In this document: positions 46,270-55,324 of the stretch, piece by piece | How the letters are laid out: each line of letters begins with the position of its first letter | How positions within the stretch are numbered: the first letter of the stretch is position 1 | NCBI RefSeq assembly: GCF_019207025.1 | Contig: NZ_JAEEGC010000106.1 | Span: 1-64,000, forward strand | Reading direction: 5' to 3' | Source: Clostridium thailandense | GTDB taxonomy: Bacteria; Bacillota; Clostridia; Clostridiales; Clostridiaceae | DNA: 64,000 bases | The notes under the pieces: model-generated | Told to the model about the DNA's origin: nothing | Database searches by the model: none | The model's input: only the letters and a program-made list of their open reading frames with translations | Made by a program: the position numbers and the translations under genes

Positions 46270-46507
46270 TATAGTGTTTGAAAAGAATAGATTTAGTAAT
46301 GCTAAAAAGTTGTTTTAAATATAGCAATAGTATTTGCAAATAATCACAAGTTTTGATAAAATAACATTGTTCAAATACAAACAAATCTATTCTGCATTAT
46401 TGAGGCACAAAAAAGAAAAAATATAGTTTTATAAAGAATAATTGTTACAAAAATTGGAGAAAGTAATAGTGAATACTTATGCTATATGAATTTGGGGGTA
46501 ATACAAA

Positions 46508-47584
46508 GTGTTTAGAGAAAGAATAGAAAAATTAAGGAATGCGATGAAGAATAAAGGATTAGACGCAGTTCTCTTAGTTGGGGATTACAACAGAAATTAT
46601 TTAAGTGGATTTACCGGTAATGAAAGTTTTTCAGTCTTAACATTAGATAAAGCTTTTTTTATTACTGATTCAAGATTTACTGAGCAAGCAACGCAACAGG
46701 TTAAAGATTATGAGATATTGGAATACAGTAAAAACACTACTTTTGCTGATTATTTATCAGACTTAATAAATAAAAATAATATAAAAAAACTTGGATTTGA
46801 AGAAAATATACTTTCCTATAGTACATACAGTCTTTATAAAAGTAAACTTAATTGTGATTTAGTTCCTATGGAAGGTATTGTTGAAGAAATAAGAGTTATA
46901 AAGGATGAAAGTGAATTAGTATATATGAGAAAAGCAGCAGAAATTGCAGACAAAGCTTTTGATCATATGCTAAAATTTATAAAATCTGGTATGACAGAAA
47001 GAGAAGTAGGTCTTGAACTAGAATTTTATATGAAAAAGTTGGGAGCTTCGGCGCTTTCCTTTCCTTCTATAGTAGCATCTGGGGTTAGATCATCATTACC
47101 GCATGGAGAGGCTACTGATAAAATTATTAACGAAGGAGAATTCTTAACATTAGATTATGGATGCGTTTATGAGGGATACTGCTCGGATATGACAAGAACA
47201 GTGGTTATAGGGAAACCATCGGAAAAAATGGTTCAGATATATAACGTAGTACTAGAAGCTCAGGAAAAGGCCTTGAAAGGTTTTAAACCAGGAGTTTCTG
47301 CAATTGAGGTTGACAAAATAGCAAGAGATCATATAAAATTAAAAGGTTATGGAGATTATTTTGGTCACAGTTTAGGTCATGGCGTAGGTAGAGAAATTCA
47401 TGAATCACCAATAATTGGATATAAAAATGATAAGGAATTAAAAGCTGGAATGGTTGTTACAGATGAACCGGGAATCTATATACCAGACTTTGGAGGAGTA
47501 AGAATAGAAGATATATTGTTAATAAAAGAAGACGGAATAGAAATATTTTCAAAGTCACCTAAAAATCTGATATGTATAGAATAG
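46508..47584 (+). CDS. pepP: Xaa-Pro aminopeptidase (M24 family)
   Basis: Releases N-terminal residues preceding proline. 358 residues: creatinase-like N-terminal domain (VLLVGDYNRNYLSGFTG, TDSRFTEQA), then the pita-bread catalytic domain. Dinuclear metal ligands are in LDYGCVYEGYCSDMTRTV (two Asp), SLGHGVGREIHESP (His), TDEPGIYI (Glu) and VRIEDILLI (Glu). Start GTG 46508 after GGGGG. It precedes efp, a very common arrangement, with 67 bases between. Confidence 0.93.
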   Translation: MFRERIEKLRNAMKNKGLDAVLLVGDYNRNYLSGFTGNESFSVLTLDKAFFITDSRFTEQATQQVKDYEILEYSKNTTFADYLSDLINKNNIKKLGFEENILSYSTYSLYKSKLNCDLVPMEGIVEEIRVIKDESELVYMRKAAEIADKAFDHMLKFIKSGMTEREVGLELEFYMKKLGASALSFPSIVASGVRSSLPHGEATDKIINEGEFLTLDYGCVYEGYCSDMTRTVVIGKPSEKMVQIYNVVLEAQEKALKGFKPGVSAIEVDKIARDHIKLKGYGDYFGHSLGHGVGREIHESPIIGYKNDKELKAGMVVTDEPGIYIPDFGGVRIEDILLIKEDGIEIFSKSPKNLICIE

Positions 47585-47651
47585 TATATATAATTACCTG
47601 TAAAAGGTCATAATATAATAAATGAAAATAAAGTTTTGGAGGGATACATAA

Positions 47652-48209
47652 ATGATATCAGCAGGAGAAATAAGAAAAGGAACTACTTTTGAACAAGATG
47701 GACAAGTGTATACTGTAATAGAGTTTCTTCATGTTAAACCAGGTAAAGGAGCTGCTTTCGTTAGAACAAAGCTTAGAAATGTTATAACTGGAGGAGTTAC
47801 AGATACAACTTTTAACCCAACAGCAAAACTTCAAGAGGCTGTTATAGAAAGAAAAGAAATGCAGTATTTATATTCAGATGGTGAATTATACTACTTCATG
47901 GATCAAGAAACTTTTGAACAAATTCCTTTGAATTATGAAAAAGTTGAAGGCGCTATAAAATTCTTAAAGGAAAATATGTTTGCTGTAATAAAATTCTTTA
48001 AAGGTGAAGCATTCTCAGTAGAAGCTCCAAACTTTGTAGAATTAATGATAACTCAAACAGACCCAGGAGTTAAAGGAAATACTGCAACAAATGTTCTAAA
48101 ACCAGCTACACTCGAAACTGGAGCGGTTGTAGGAGTTCCTATATTTGTAAATGAAGGCGAAATTATAAGAGTAGACACAAGAACTGGAGAATATATGGAA
48201 AGAGTTTAA
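47652..48209 (+). CDS. efp: Translation elongation factor P
   Basis: Helps ribosomes through polyproline stretches. Three beta-barrel domains in 185 residues; the tip lysine is K32 in KPGKGAAF, followed by [12 protein letters not shown]. The C-terminal signature [29 protein letters not shown] is complete. The tip has PGKG, with modification type unknown here. TTGGAGGG start site. It follows the aminopeptidase gene. Confidence 0.98.
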   Translation: MISAGEIRKGTTFEQDGQVYTVIEFLHVKPGKGAAFVRTKLRNVITGGVTDTTFNPTAKLQEAVIERKEMQYLYSDGELYYFMDQETFEQIPLNYEKVEGAIKFLKENMFAVIKFFKGEAFSVEAPNFVELMITQTDPGVKGNTATNVLKPATLETGAVVGVPIFVNEGEIIRVDTRTGEYMERV

Positions 48210-48250
48210 GGAATACTATTATGGCAAAATAAAGTTAAGGATGTGATTAA

Positions 48251-48640
48251 ATGAATTCTATTATGTCAAAGGTCTCCTATCTTAGTGGGTTAGTTGATGG
48301 ATTAGACGTGGATAAAAACACTAAAGAAGGGAGAATATTAACTGAGATTGTTAATGTACTTAAGGATATGGCGGTAGAAATATCAGACATATCAGAATCC
48401 CAGAAAATAGTTCAAGAATACATAGATGCCATAGATGAAGATTTAGCAGAACTTCAAGAAGATTTTTATGATGAAGATTATGAGTTTTATGAAGATGAAG
48501 ACGACAACTTTATTCAAATTGAATGTGCTGCCTGTGGAGATAGTGTGTATATTGATAAAGATATAATAGCAAAGGGAGAAGAAATTACATGTCCTAATTG
48601 CCATAAAAAAATAGCAACTAAAAACTATTGCTGTGAATAA
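48251..48640 (+). CDS. CD1247-like protein with C-terminal zinc ribbon
   Basis: 129 residues. The helical N-terminus SKVSYLSGLVDGLDVD...GRILTEIVNVLKDMA is the clostridial CD1247 N-terminal domain. A very acidic linker follows (~68-92, DEDYEFYEDEDD), then a zinc ribbon with CAAC (~97) and CPNC (~116). Function unknown; it is regularly found between efp and spoIIIAA in clostridia. Start at ATG 48251 after AAGGATGTGA. Confidence 0.8.
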   Translation: MNSIMSKVSYLSGLVDGLDVDKNTKEGRILTEIVNVLKDMAVEISDISESQKIVQEYIDAIDEDLAELQEDFYDEDYEFYEDEDDNFIQIECAACGDSVYIDKDIIAKGEEITCPNCHKKIATKNYCCE

Positions 48641-48660
48641 ATTTTTAAATATGTATTATG

Positions 48661-48704
48661 AATACCACATAAATGAGAATACTCATTTATGTGGTATTTT
48701 TTTA
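48661..48704 (+). terminator. Strong rho-independent terminator
   Basis: AATACCACATAAATGAG (48661-48677) pairs perfectly with its 17-base complement (48682-48698) around AATA, followed by a T run. It isolates efp and the CD1247-like gene from the spoIIIA operon. Confidence 0.95.
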
Positions 48705-48830
48705 TGTATTATTAAATATAATTTTAGAGATAGAATTTACAAAGCTAATATTTTAAGTATTTAATAAATTTTAAATTTATGTGGAATAATTTAGGACTAA
48801 TGAAAATAGAAATTAATATAAAGGAAGGAG

Positions 48831-49757
48831 ATGAGAAAAATAGATACAAAAGAAATTTTAAACATTCTATCACCTAATATTAAAGATGCTCTTGGAGATT
48901 TGGCATACTCTAATGGGCTTCAGGAGATAAGGATAAGAATAGACAAGCCTTTGATCTTTGAAGTTGGCAATAGAGAAATAATCAATAAATATATACCAAA
49001 AACAGAAGAATTAAAAAGTATAATTCAAAAAATGAGCAATTATTCCATTTATGCCTTTGATGATGAATTAAAGCAAGGGTATATAACCATTAAAGGAGGA
49101 CATAGAGTAGGAGTATGTGGAAAATGTGTTATAGAAAAAAATGAGGTCAAGACTATAAAAAATATAGCATCTATAAATATTAGAATATGTAGAGAAGTTA
49201 AAGGATGTTCAGATTCTGTAATGAAATTTATTTTGGAAAATAATGAAGTAATAAATACCATAATAATCTCCCCGCCAAAGTGTGGAAAGACTACCCTGAT
49301 AAGAGATATAGCAAGAAATATATCAGATGGAGTGGACAAGACATTTTTTAAAGGGAAAAAGGTATGCGTAATTGACGAGAGAAGTGAGTTAGGAGCATGT
49401 TTTAATGGAGTACCCCAGCTTAATCTCGGAATCAGGACAGATATCTTAGATGGCTGTCCTAAAAGTGAAGGTATAATGATGGCTATAAGAAGTATGTCGC
49501 CAGATGTTGTTGTATGTGATGAAATAGGTACTTATAAAGACATGGAGAGTATTTTGACTGCATTGAATTGTGGTGTAAGTCTAATTACTACTATTCATGG
49601 ATATTCAGTTGATGATTTATATAGCAGACCAGTATTTAGAGACATTGTTGAAAATAATGTTTTTAAAAGAGCCATTATTTTAAGCAGTAAAAATGGTGCA
49701 GGAACTATAGAGAATATATATGATTTTAGAACTAAATCAATTATATGGAGGGGGTAA
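48831..49757 (+). CDS. spoIIIAA: Stage III sporulation protein AA, secretion-type ATPase
   Basis: First gene of the operon for the mother-cell half of the SpoIIIA-SpoIIQ channel. 308 residues, related to type II/IV secretion ATPases: Walker A PPKCGKTTLIRD (~147), acidic VIDERSELGACFNG (~178), Walker B VVVCDEIGTY (~225) and TTIHGYSVDDL (~255). It presumably powers assembly or transport across the mother-cell membrane. Expression is expected from sigma-E, but I could not find a convincing -10 (CATA) upstream. Confidence 0.96.
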   Translation: MRKIDTKEILNILSPNIKDALGDLAYSNGLQEIRIRIDKPLIFEVGNREIINKYIPKTEELKSIIQKMSNYSIYAFDDELKQGYITIKGGHRVGVCGKCVIEKNEVKTIKNIASINIRICREVKGCSDSVMKFILENNEVINTIIISPPKCGKTTLIRDIARNISDGVDKTFFKGKKVCVIDERSELGACFNGVPQLNLGIRTDILDGCPKSEGIMMAIRSMSPDVVVCDEIGTYKDMESILTALNCGVSLITTIHGYSVDDLYSRPVFRDIVENNVFKRAIILSSKNGAGTIENIYDFRTKSIIWRG

Positions 49758-49758
49758 T

Positions 49759-50277
49759 ATGATAAAACTTTTAGGAGCTTTATTGATTCTTGGAGCCTCC
49801 ACAGGAATTGGATTTATTTACTCAAATAAGTTTAAAAAAAGGACAAGGCAGTTAATAGAACTTCAAAGGTGCATTTATCAACTACAAAATGAAATTGTTT
49901 ATACCCACACCACTTTACCAGAGGCTATTGAAAGTATGGCGAGAAAAAGTATATATCCATTAAAGCAAATATTTGAAGAGGTATCACAATTATTATTCAA
50001 AAATGAAGTAGACACTGTTTATGAAGCGTTTTGCTATGTGCTAGATCAGAAAAAGGAAATGCTAAATTTAAAACCAGATGATGTTAGTGTACTTTTAGAT
50101 CTTGCTAAAACATTAGGAGAGTCTGATATAGAAGGTCAAAAAAAGATGTTTTATATCACTTTAGAAAGTTTAAAAAAGTCTATAAAGGATTCAGAAATTC
50201 TGATGCACAAAAATATAAAAATGTATAGATATCTTGGATTTTCAATAGGTGCCATGATGGTTATAATACTGGTTTAA
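49759..50277 (+). CDS. spoIIIAB: Stage III sporulation protein AB
   Basis: 172 residues, GspF-like in fold: N-terminal hydrophobic helix (~4-20), YSNKFKKRTRQLIELQRCIYQLQNEIVYTHTTLPEA (the family signature), and a C-terminal membrane helix ending in IILV. It starts one base after the spoIIIAA stop with GGAGGGGG. The frame reaches back to 49720 within spoIIIAA, but ATG 49759 has the ribosome site. Confidence 0.95.
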   Translation: MIKLLGALLILGASTGIGFIYSNKFKKRTRQLIELQRCIYQLQNEIVYTHTTLPEAIESMARKSIYPLKQIFEEVSQLLFKNEVDTVYEAFCYVLDQKKEMLNLKPDDVSVLLDLAKTLGESDIEGQKKMFYITLESLKKSIKDSEILMHKNIKMYRYLGFSIGAMMVIILV

Positions 50278-50314
50278 GATAACTATATCGTATGTGAAAA
50301 AGGGGGTACTTAAA

Positions 50315-50512
50315 ATGTTAGATATTAGTTTAATATTTAAAATTGCTGGTGTAGGTATAATTGTAATAATTATAAATAAAGTATTAGAAGCTAGTGGAAA
50401 AGGAGATTATGCTGTAGTGACAAATTTAGCAGGTATACTGATAGTATTAATGATGGTAATAAATTTGGTAAATAAGCTATTTACTTCAGTAAGAACAATG
50501 TTTCAACTTTAG
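50315..50512 (+). CDS. spoIIIAC: Stage III sporulation protein AC
   Basis: 65-residue membrane protein with two hydrophobic helices (ISLIFKIAGVGIIVIIINKVL; AVVTNLAGILIVLMMVINLVN). Start ATG 50315 after AAGGGGG; the frame extends to 50294, but the family starts here. It is followed by a 90-base structured gap before spoIIIAD. Confidence 0.94.
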   Translation: MLDISLIFKIAGVGIIVIIINKVLEASGKGDYAVVTNLAGILIVLMMVINLVNKLFTSVRTMFQL

Positions 50513-50515
50513 GGG

Positions 50516-50576
50516 GTTAAAGTCCCAAATAGACTTTAACGGGTAATTTTGCTAGTGAGAGCAAGCAAAACCACCC
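50516..50576 (+). other. Double hairpin between spoIIIAC and spoIIIAD
   Basis: The first stem is GTTAAAGTC (50516-50524) with GACTTTAAC (50532-50540). The second, immediately adjacent, is GGGT-AA-TTTTGCT (50541-50553) with AGCAAAA-CC-ACCC (50564-50576), with a symmetric 2x2 internal loop. AAAGGAGG of spoIIIAD follows 15 bases later. There is no T run. Elsewhere in this operon genes nearly abut, so this 90-base gap probably carries an RNA element. Confidence 0.65.
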
Positions 50577-50602
50577 AGTGTTCAAACTGAAAGGAGGAAG
50601 CT

Positions 50603-50986
50603 ATGGAAATAATCAAAATAGTTGCTTTTGCTTTTGTTGCTTTATTCATTGTACTGCTTTTTAAGGAACGAAGAGATGATATTGCGATATATGTAAGTAT
50701 AGTTGCAGGCGTTATAATATTTTTATTTATGATAACGAAAATTACTGCAGTGCTTCAATTTCTTCAACAGCTAGCTGCTAAAGCTAATATAGACTTTATC
50801 TATTTAACTACTGTTTTTAAAATACTAGCAATTGCCTACTTAGCATCCTTTTGTGGTGAAATATGCAGAGACGCTGGACAGGGAAGTTTGGGTGCTAAGG
50901 TAGAATTTGCAGGAAAGATATTCATTTTGGTTTTGGCCATTCCTATACTCATGGCTGTGTTACAGTCAATTCTAAAGATTATGTAG
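50603..50986 (+). CDS. spoIIIAD: Stage III sporulation protein AD
   Basis: 127-residue membrane protein of the SpoIIIA complex with three to four helices; FVALFIVLLFKERRDDIAIYVSI and YLASFCGEICRDAGQGSLGAKVEFAGK are family hallmarks. AAAGGAGG start site just after the double hairpin. It ends ten bases before the ATG of spoIIIAE. Confidence 0.94.
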   Translation: MEIIKIVAFAFVALFIVLLFKERRDDIAIYVSIVAGVIIFLFMITKITAVLQFLQQLAAKANIDFIYLTTVFKILAIAYLASFCGEICRDAGQGSLGAKVEFAGKIFILVLAIPILMAVLQSILKIM

Positions 50987-50995
50987 GTGTTAACT

Positions 50996-52159
50996 ATGAG
51001 AAAAATTATATTAATTTTACTGATGATTTTTGTAACCTCTACAAATGTTAAGGCATTAGAGGCAAACAATATTCCAATAAATAGTCAGGACAAAATTGAA
51101 ACAGAGCAAATAGAAAGATTTTATGACTATATATCAAATATGAAAACTAAATATGAATTGTTGAAAGATTTAGATGTAAAAACTTATGTACAGGGTTTTA
51201 TTAAAAGTGGAGATGGAAAGGTATCTACAAAGAAGATTGTTAATGCTTTAGGGTTATATATAGTTAAAGAAGTCGCTGCGTCATTAAAATTACTAGCATT
51301 GTTAGTTGTAATAGCTCTTATATGTTCTCTGCTTACTAACTTGCAGAAAGCTTTTAGTGGAGAAGGATTATCGAACATAGCTTATTTTGCTTGTTATTCA
51401 TTGCTCATTATAATAATGGCTAGAAGTTTTTATATAGGAGTTGATACTGCAAGGTCAACAATGAAAGATATGACGGATTTTATGACGGCCATTATTCCAA
51501 TTCTTATAATGCTTATAGCAAGTGTGGGAGGATTTGTTGAAGCGGCACTTATGGATCCAGTTATTATAGGAGCAATAACGATAAGTGGAAAAATATTCAT
51601 GGATATAATAATACCAATAATATGTATGACTTTTGTATTGCAGTTTGTTAACAATATGTCTGAGGAGTATAAAATCGATAAACTAACAAAGCTTTTAAAT
51701 CAGGTAGCCATGTGGGGACAAGGAATAGTAATTACAATATTTATAGGAATAATTACAATAAGAGGAATTTCATCTAAAACTATTGATGAAGTTACGGCTA
51801 AAACAGCTAAGTTTGCAGTGGACAACTTTGTTCCTATAGTTGGTAAGAGTCTTTCAGATGCTATATCTACAGTAGCAGGTTACTCAATTTTACTTAAAAA
51901 TGCATTAAGCAGTTTGGGGCTTGTAGTACTTATTGCTATAGTGTTGTTTCCTATAATTAAATTGCTTATTATGTCACTTTTATACAAGCTTACAGCAGCT
52001 TTGATAGAACCTATTAGTGACAGTAGGCTAGTAAATTGTATAAGTTCAGCTGGTGATTCCTTAGTTCTTGTAACAGCTTGTCTTATAAGCGTATCAGTTA
52101 TGTTTTTTATAATGGTTGCTATAATTGCTTCAGCTGGAAAAGTAATGATTGGAGGATAA
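50996..52159 (+). CDS. spoIIIAE: Stage III sporulation protein AE
   Basis: 387-residue polytopic membrane protein, the largest SpoIIIA component. A signal peptide (~1-20) is followed by a short extracytoplasmic domain and about eight helices from ~95 onward; DFMTAIIPILIMLIASVGGFVEAALMDP is typical. Start ATG 50996 after AGGTG; GTG 50987, adjoining the spoIIIAD stop, is an alternative. Confidence 0.95.
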   Translation: MRKIILILLMIFVTSTNVKALEANNIPINSQDKIETEQIERFYDYISNMKTKYELLKDLDVKTYVQGFIKSGDGKVSTKKIVNALGLYIVKEVAASLKLLALLVVIALICSLLTNLQKAFSGEGLSNIAYFACYSLLIIIMARSFYIGVDTARSTMKDMTDFMTAIIPILIMLIASVGGFVEAALMDPVIIGAITISGKIFMDIIIPIICMTFVLQFVNNMSEEYKIDKLTKLLNQVAMWGQGIVITIFIGIITIRGISSKTIDEVTAKTAKFAVDNFVPIVGKSLSDAISTVAGYSILLKNALSSLGLVVLIAIVLFPIIKLLIMSLLYKLTAALIEPISDSRLVNCISSAGDSLVLVTACLISVSVMFFIMVAIIASAGKVMIGG

Positions 52160-52188
52160 AAAAAACATATGAAGGAAGGTGATAAACT

Positions 52189-52779
52189 TTGTTACAGGCT
52201 TTAAGAGAATGGCTTATAGGCATTTGTACTACTATATTTTTTATAACAGCTGTAGAGATTATTCTACCGGATAATAGTTTGAAAAAATATGCAAAGTTTG
52301 TATTAGGATTAATTCTTATTACTATATTCATCAATCCATTAATAAAAATTTTTGATAGAAAGTTTGATATAAACACATATACAAGCAATGCTATAAAATC
52401 TTTTGATATGAAAAAGACGGAAGAGGATTTTCAAAAATATAAAGAAAAGAATATAAACAATACTTTGGAAGTGTTTAAACTTAACCTTCAGAGTAGCTGT
52501 GAAAAAAAGTTAAAAGAAAAGTATCCTGAAAGTAATTATAAGGTACAGGTAGATGCAGCTTATGATAATAAAAATGACAATATTTTCATAAAGGATATGA
52601 AGGTTGGAGTAAAGGATGGAAATATAGAAAAAATTAAAAAAATAACAATAGGCTCCGATAGTAAAACAGTTGATAATTCAGCAAATGAGCTTAACACTGA
52701 AAGAGGTCAGAATATTAAAAAATACTTAGGTGATGAACTTAATATTTCAAAAGATGTAATACAAGTGTATAAGATGTAA
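52189..52779 (+). CDS. spoIIIAF: Stage III sporulation protein AF
   Basis: 196 residues: two N-terminal membrane helices (LIGICTTIFFITAVEII and KYAKFVLGLILITIFINPLI), then a ring-building-motif-like domain in the intermembrane space (NYKVQVDAAYDNKNDNIFIKDMKV). Start TTG 52189 after GAAGGTGAT, well spaced. Part of the channel between mother cell and forespore. Confidence 0.93.
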   Translation: MLQALREWLIGICTTIFFITAVEIILPDNSLKKYAKFVLGLILITIFINPLIKIFDRKFDINTYTSNAIKSFDMKKTEEDFQKYKEKNINNTLEVFKLNLQSSCEKKLKEKYPESNYKVQVDAAYDNKNDNIFIKDMKVGVKDGNIEKIKKITIGSDSKTVDNSANELNTERGQNIKKYLGDELNISKDVIQVYKM

Positions 52780-52826
52780 GCTTGATTAACTAGTGTTTAA
52801 TTAAAAGATAAAAAGGAGAGAATCAT

Positions 52827-53462
52827 ATGGATTTTAAAAAATTTATTGAAAAACTAAATAAAGGTAGTGAAAAAAACTCTTCAGATAAGAAAAATGTAGC
52901 TAACTTGCTTATAGTGCTTTTAGTAGGAGTTCTAATGATTTTAACTGTCAGCTTTTTTAAAACATCAAACACCATGGGTAGTCAAGTTTTAGGAAATGGG
53001 GATAATAAAAACTCAAATAAATCAAGCAAGGGCGATCAACAAGTGAGTGATGACAAAACTTCACAAGAATATGAAACTACAATTCAACAAAAGTTAAAGG
53101 ACACTTTAGAGAAAATTGATGGAGTTGGTAAAACTGAAGTTATGGTTAGTTTTGAAAGTGGAGAAGAGCAGATACCTGCAGTAAACATAAATGATTCAAC
53201 TAGTAACACAGAAGAAAAAGATACCGAGGGAGGAACAAGAAACACTACTCAAAAAAACAATGGTAGCACTGTTGTTATAACTAATGAAGGTGATACGTCT
53301 AAGCCACTTATAGTCAAAACATATAAACCAAAAGTTTCGGGAGTTTGTGTTGTAGCTGAAGGAGCCGGTAACAAAGTTACTGAACTTAGAATTACAAAAG
53401 CTGTAACAGATTTATTCAATATACCAGAAAATAAAGTTAATGTTTATCCTATGAAAAAATAG
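52827..53462 (+). CDS. spoIIIAG: Stage III sporulation protein AG
   Basis: Ring-forming channel subunit of 211 residues. One membrane helix (~25-45, LLIVLLVGVLMILTVSF) is followed by a disordered Ser/Asn/Lys linker. The ring-building domain (KLKDTLEKIDGVGKTEVMVSFESG ... VSGVCVVAEGAGNKVTELRITKAVTDLFNIPENKVNVYPMKK) is interrupted by a ~45-residue insert (NDSTSNTEEKDTEGG...), as in B. subtilis SpoIIIAG, where it forms a beta-triangle. AAAAGGAG start site. Confidence 0.95.
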   Translation: MDFKKFIEKLNKGSEKNSSDKKNVANLLIVLLVGVLMILTVSFFKTSNTMGSQVLGNGDNKNSNKSSKGDQQVSDDKTSQEYETTIQQKLKDTLEKIDGVGKTEVMVSFESGEEQIPAVNINDSTSNTEEKDTEGGTRNTTQKNNGSTVVITNEGDTSKPLIVKTYKPKVSGVCVVAEGAGNKVTELRITKAVTDLFNIPENKVNVYPMKK

Positions 53463-53520
53463 TATATAAATTCTTTTTAAAGCATATAATTTGTTAGAAA
53501 GGTTGATAGGGGGAATAAAA

Positions 53521-54036
53521 ATGAATAAAAAGCAAGGTATAATTATTGCAACACTTTTAGTTCTTATTGTCTGTGCAGGAGTGCTAGCTACAAAGTTGAA
53601 TAACCCATTATATGTAAATGGAGATGATAGTGGTAGTGGAAAGAGCAGTGCAGTATCTTTTAACAACAGTAGCCAGAAAAACAACAAAACATCATCATTC
53701 TTCGAAGAAACTAGATTAGATAGAGATCAGAAAAACGCTCAAACTTTACAAACATTAAAGAATTTTATCGACGATAAAAATGTATCTAAGGAGAATAGGG
53801 ATGAAGCATCTAAGAAGTACACTGATTTGGCAATGAATACAAATTATGAATCAAAGATTGAAACTACTTTGAAGAGCAAGGGCTATGAAGATGTAATTTG
53901 CTCCATAGAAGATAGCAAGGCAAGGGTTATAGTAAAAGGAAAAGACAAGCTTACTGATAAAGATACAAGAGAAATAAAGAATGTAGTAGTTGGAATAGCA
54001 AAGATTCAAGACGTTGAAATAGAAGTTAAACAATAA
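53521..54036 (+). CDS. spoIIIAH: Stage III sporulation protein AH
   Basis: 171 residues, homologous to EscJ/PrgK ring proteins; pairs with SpoIIQ from the forespore. One membrane helix (~6-25), then FFEETRLDRDQKNAQTLQTLKNFIDD and the ring-building domain (LKSKGYEDVICSIEDSKARVIVKGKDKLT). Start ATG 53521 after AGGGGG; the frame extends to 53491 without a ribosome site. Last gene of the operon. Confidence 0.95.
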   Translation: MNKKQGIIIATLLVLIVCAGVLATKLNNPLYVNGDDSGSGKSSAVSFNNSSQKNNKTSSFFEETRLDRDQKNAQTLQTLKNFIDDKNVSKENRDEASKKYTDLAMNTNYESKIETTLKSKGYEDVICSIEDSKARVIVKGKDKLTDKDTREIKNVVVGIAKIQDVEIEVKQ

Positions 54037-54057
54037 AATAGTTAACATATTTTAAAG

Positions 54058-54112
54058 TAAATTTAGCCTGAAAGCTTAGATATAGATTTAAGTGTACAGG
54101 CTAAATTTATTT
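54058..54112 (+). terminator. Terminator of the spoIIIA operon
   Basis: TAAATTTAGCCTG (54058-54070) pairs perfectly with CAGGCTAAATTTA (54097-54109), loop 26 bases with a small internal AAGCTT, followed by TTTATGTTTTG. Confidence 0.7.
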
Positions 54113-54131
54113 ATGTTTTGTAATGTTTAAT

Positions 54132-54160
54132 TTGTAAAAGACAAAGCTATTTGGTATAAT
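54132..54160 (+). promoter_or_regulatory. Probable vegetative promoter of the Asp23 gene
   Basis: TTGTAA (54132-54137), a 17-base spacer, and a perfect TATAAT (54155-54160), 50 bases before the start codon and just after the spoIIIA terminator. Confidence 0.65.
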
Positions 54161-54209
54161 ATACGTAAAGTTATTCTTGACTGATATCAAATACCTAGGA
54201 GGTACGAAG

Positions 54210-54602
54210 ATGGAAGAAAATGTTAAAAATGAAATTGACATGGGTATCGTAAAAATATCTGATGAAGTAGTAGGTGTAATTGCAGGACTCGCAACCACAG
54301 AAATAAAAGGAATAGTTGGGATGAGCGCAAGTCTTGTAGGCGGCATAACTCAGATATTAGGTGGAAAAAAGAATTTGTCAAAGGGTGTTAAAGTTACAGT
54401 CGGAGAAAACAGTGCTGCTATCGATTTATATGTAGTTGTAGAATATGGAATAAGAATTCCAGATGTAGCATTAGAAGTTCAGGACAATGTAAGAAAAGCT
54501 GTTGAGTCTATGACAGGACTTGAGGTTTCAGCGGTAAATGTACATGTACAGAATGTTATGATTCCTAAGGTAATAGATGTTGAAGATGATATGGAAGAAT
54601 AG
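54210..54602 (+). CDS. Asp23/Gls24 family envelope stress response protein
   Basis: 130 residues. The Asp23 domain is clear: GIVKISDEVVGVIAGLATTEIKGIVGMSASL at the N-terminus and VEYGIRIPDVALEVQDNVRKAVESMTGLEVSAVNVHVQNV. Family members coat the membrane and affect wall homeostasis; this one (YqhY-like) typically lies before nusB. Start ATG 54210 after CTAGGAGGT. Confidence 0.93.
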   Translation: MEENVKNEIDMGIVKISDEVVGVIAGLATTEIKGIVGMSASLVGGITQILGGKKNLSKGVKVTVGENSAAIDLYVVVEYGIRIPDVALEVQDNVRKAVESMTGLEVSAVNVHVQNVMIPKVIDVEDDMEE

Positions 54603-54608
54603 TACACA

Positions 54609-54636
54609 TACCCTCTGTGTTTAGAGGGTTTTTTTA
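54609..54636 (+). terminator. Rho-independent terminator after the Asp23 gene
   Basis: ACCCTCT (54610-54616) pairs with AGAGGGT (54623-54629) across GTGTTT, followed by seven T. Confidence 0.85.
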
Positions 54637-54748
54637 TGTTTACACTTAAAATGTGTACTTGAACTACTGTAGTACATTAAGTATAATTATATCTAAAATG
54701 ACAATAATTATTTGTAGAAGAATGTTTAGCCAAATTTAGGAGGAAAAT

Positions 54749-55222
54749 ATGAATAGAAGAAAATCAAGAGAAATTGCTATGAAACTATTATTTCAGATGA
54801 CTATAAATAAGGAAGATTTTAAAGATGTTATTGCAAATTTAAAGGAGAATATCGAGGTTGAGAATGCAAAATTTGATGCTGCTGAATTATCAAATGAAAA
54901 AGAAAATGATCCTGAAAGCATTGATCTAGAAGATGTTGATATGGCATATATTATAAGGGTGCTTAAGGGTGTTCAAGAATATGGAGATGCTATAGATAAA
55001 GAGATAGAAAAAAATCTTAGAAACTGGAAGCTTAACAGGATATCAAGAATAGATATATCTATACTGAGAATATGTACATATGAATTTTTATATGAAGAAG
55101 ATATTCCGAAAAATGTATCTATAAATGAGGCTATAGAACTTGCTAAAAAGTATTCAGCAGATAAGTCTGCATCTTTTATTAATGGTGTTCTTGGAAATAT
55201 GTTAAGGGAAGCTAATGAATAA
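54749..55222 (+). CDS. nusB: Transcription antitermination factor NusB
   Basis: All-helical RNA-binding protein that joins NusE (S10) at boxA in rRNA leaders. [17 protein letters not shown] opens the family domain; an extended acidic stretch (~45-72) makes it 157 residues, slightly long. [24 protein letters not shown] and [26 protein letters not shown]-type ending are diagnostic. AGGAGG start site. Confidence 0.95.
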   Translation: MNRRKSREIAMKLLFQMTINKEDFKDVIANLKENIEVENAKFDAAELSNEKENDPESIDLEDVDMAYIIRVLKGVQEYGDAIDKEIEKNLRNWKLNRISRIDISILRICTYEFLYEEDIPKNVSINEAIELAKKYSADKSASFINGVLGNMLREANE

Positions 55223-55324
55223 AATAATCTTCTTTTAACTATTTTTTAATGTAATTTACTTTAAATAATTTAAATTGCGACTATTCAAACCTATAAAATT
55301 TAAAGATTCAAGAAGGTATTAATT

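Noticed and set aside
46284-46393. Inverted repeat AGAATAGATTT / AAATCTATTCT after the pilus operon
   Set aside because: Arms are 11 bases but 88 bases apart and AT-rich; no T run. Not enough to call a terminator or RNA.
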